Assembly (NCBI GenBank): GCA_004562915.1
Contig: SFQZ01000129.1
Span: 1-5,928, forward strand
Direction: 5' to 3'
Origin: a bacterium
GTDB lineage: Bacteria; Bacillota_A; Clostridia; Lachnospirales; Lachnospiraceae
Length of the DNA: 5,928 nucleotides
Below are positions 5,578-5,928 of the stretch, one piece after another. Below the pieces are notes generated by a model. The model was not told the DNA's origin, made no database searches, and was given only the letters and a program-made list of their open reading frames with translations. The position numbers and the translations under genes are program-made. The number at the start of each line of letters is the position of its first letter. The first letter of the stretch is position 1.

Positions 5578-5928
5578 GTGGGGAAGATTGATGTAAATGC
5601 ATGTTATAAAATTGCTTTTGATGCCTTGGCAAAAAATTTAAATTTGGATCAGGTTGTAGAGAAAATCAGAGATGATATACATGCATCGATTATGGTCGTA
5701 GAATACACTGGTAAAATCGTGTGCTATGCCAGCGGGGGATATCAAAGAAAGGCTGTCGGAATCAAGAAAAGCTGGATTACAACAGCGATGTATGATCATG
5801 CCATGCGTGGAAGAATTCCTGATACGGATTATTATGAGCTCCCGGGGTGCATGGCTGTAATTAAAAAAATAGGTACCTCTTCAGCACCCCATTTAGAGTA
5901 CATTGATTTTTGGGCAAAACGGAGAAAA
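5578..5928 (+). CDS. Partial regulator-like protein, possible PucR-type sensory N-terminus (3' end beyond window)
   Basis: The frame is open for 117 codons to the window edge without a stop. The start is taken as GTG 5578 because GGGAG (5566-5570) sits 7 bases before it. An in-frame ATG at 5557 has only a weak upstream purine run and would add seven residues. The protein begins with an amphipathic helix (YKIAFDALAKNLNLDQVVEK), then a strand-rich segment DIHASIMVVEYTGKIVCYAS, WITTAMYDHAMRGRIPDTDY and YELPGCMAVIKKIG. This resembles the sensory N-terminal regions of PucR-type helix-turn-helix regulators from Lachnospiraceae, as I remember them. The DNA-binding domain, if any, lies outside the window, so the assignment is tentative. 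No signal peptide or membrane helix is seen. Linkage to malY may be fortuitous. Confidence 0.5.
   Translation, partial: MGKIDVNACYKIAFDALAKNLNLDQVVEKIRDDIHASIMVVEYTGKIVCYASGGYQRKAVGIKKSWITTAMYDHAMRGRIPDTDYYELPGCMAVIKKIGTSSAPHLEYIDFWAKRRK

Noticed and set aside
1..5928. CRISPR array, tRNA or rRNA gene, attachment site, toxin-antitoxin pair or phage defence genes.
   Set aside because: No regularly spaced direct repeats, no tRNA-like cloverleaf and no such protein motifs were seen on either strand. The coding content is sulfur metabolism and regulators.

Overview
The window is a chromosomal stretch from a low-to-medium GC Gram-positive bacterium, most likely a gut clostridium of the Lachnospiraceae. 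That placement is inferred from codon style, strong AGGAGG-type ribosome binding sites, near-consensus SigA promoters and the character of the proteins; no marker gene proves it. The content is a sulfur amino acid cluster: three complete PLP enzyme genes and a LysR-type regulator, all on the + strand, each apparently with its own promoter.

Layout. Positions 1-108 hold a minus-strand transposase remnant whose 5' end is missing, followed by a short repeat resembling an IS end or REP element (121-163). A consensus promoter (TTGACA-17-TATAAT) then drives cysK (256-1188), O-acetylserine sulfhydrylase. Two hairpins with T-rich tails close this unit. A LysR-family regulator gene follows (1369-2289) and ends in an intrinsic terminator that overlaps its stop codon. 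Next is metY (2404-3708), O-acetylhomoserine sulfhydrylase, whose true start is the ATG at 2404. A 561-base gap follows. It contains a hairpin, a decayed minus-strand coding remnant with a coiled-coil C-terminus, two inverted repeats and a promoter. Then comes a malY/patB-type C-S lyase (4270-5427). The window ends inside a gene (5578-5928) that looks like the sensory N-terminus of a PucR-type regulator.

How the genes fit together. CysK fixes sulfide onto O-acetylserine to give cysteine, and MetY fixes sulfide onto O-acetylhomoserine to give homocysteine. The MalY-type lyase can convert cystathionine to homocysteine, or release sulfide from cysteine. The regulator is probably the local controller. 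An 11-base sequence, ACACAGTAGGC, lies across the -35 region of its own promoter and recurs inverted between the -35 and -10 of the metY promoter. Around it both sites form a CTA-N9-TA type LysR box, and a weaker relative lies in the cysK leader. This candidate regulon is the most interesting signal. I see no sign of a novel multi-gene system; the coding content is ordinary biosynthesis.
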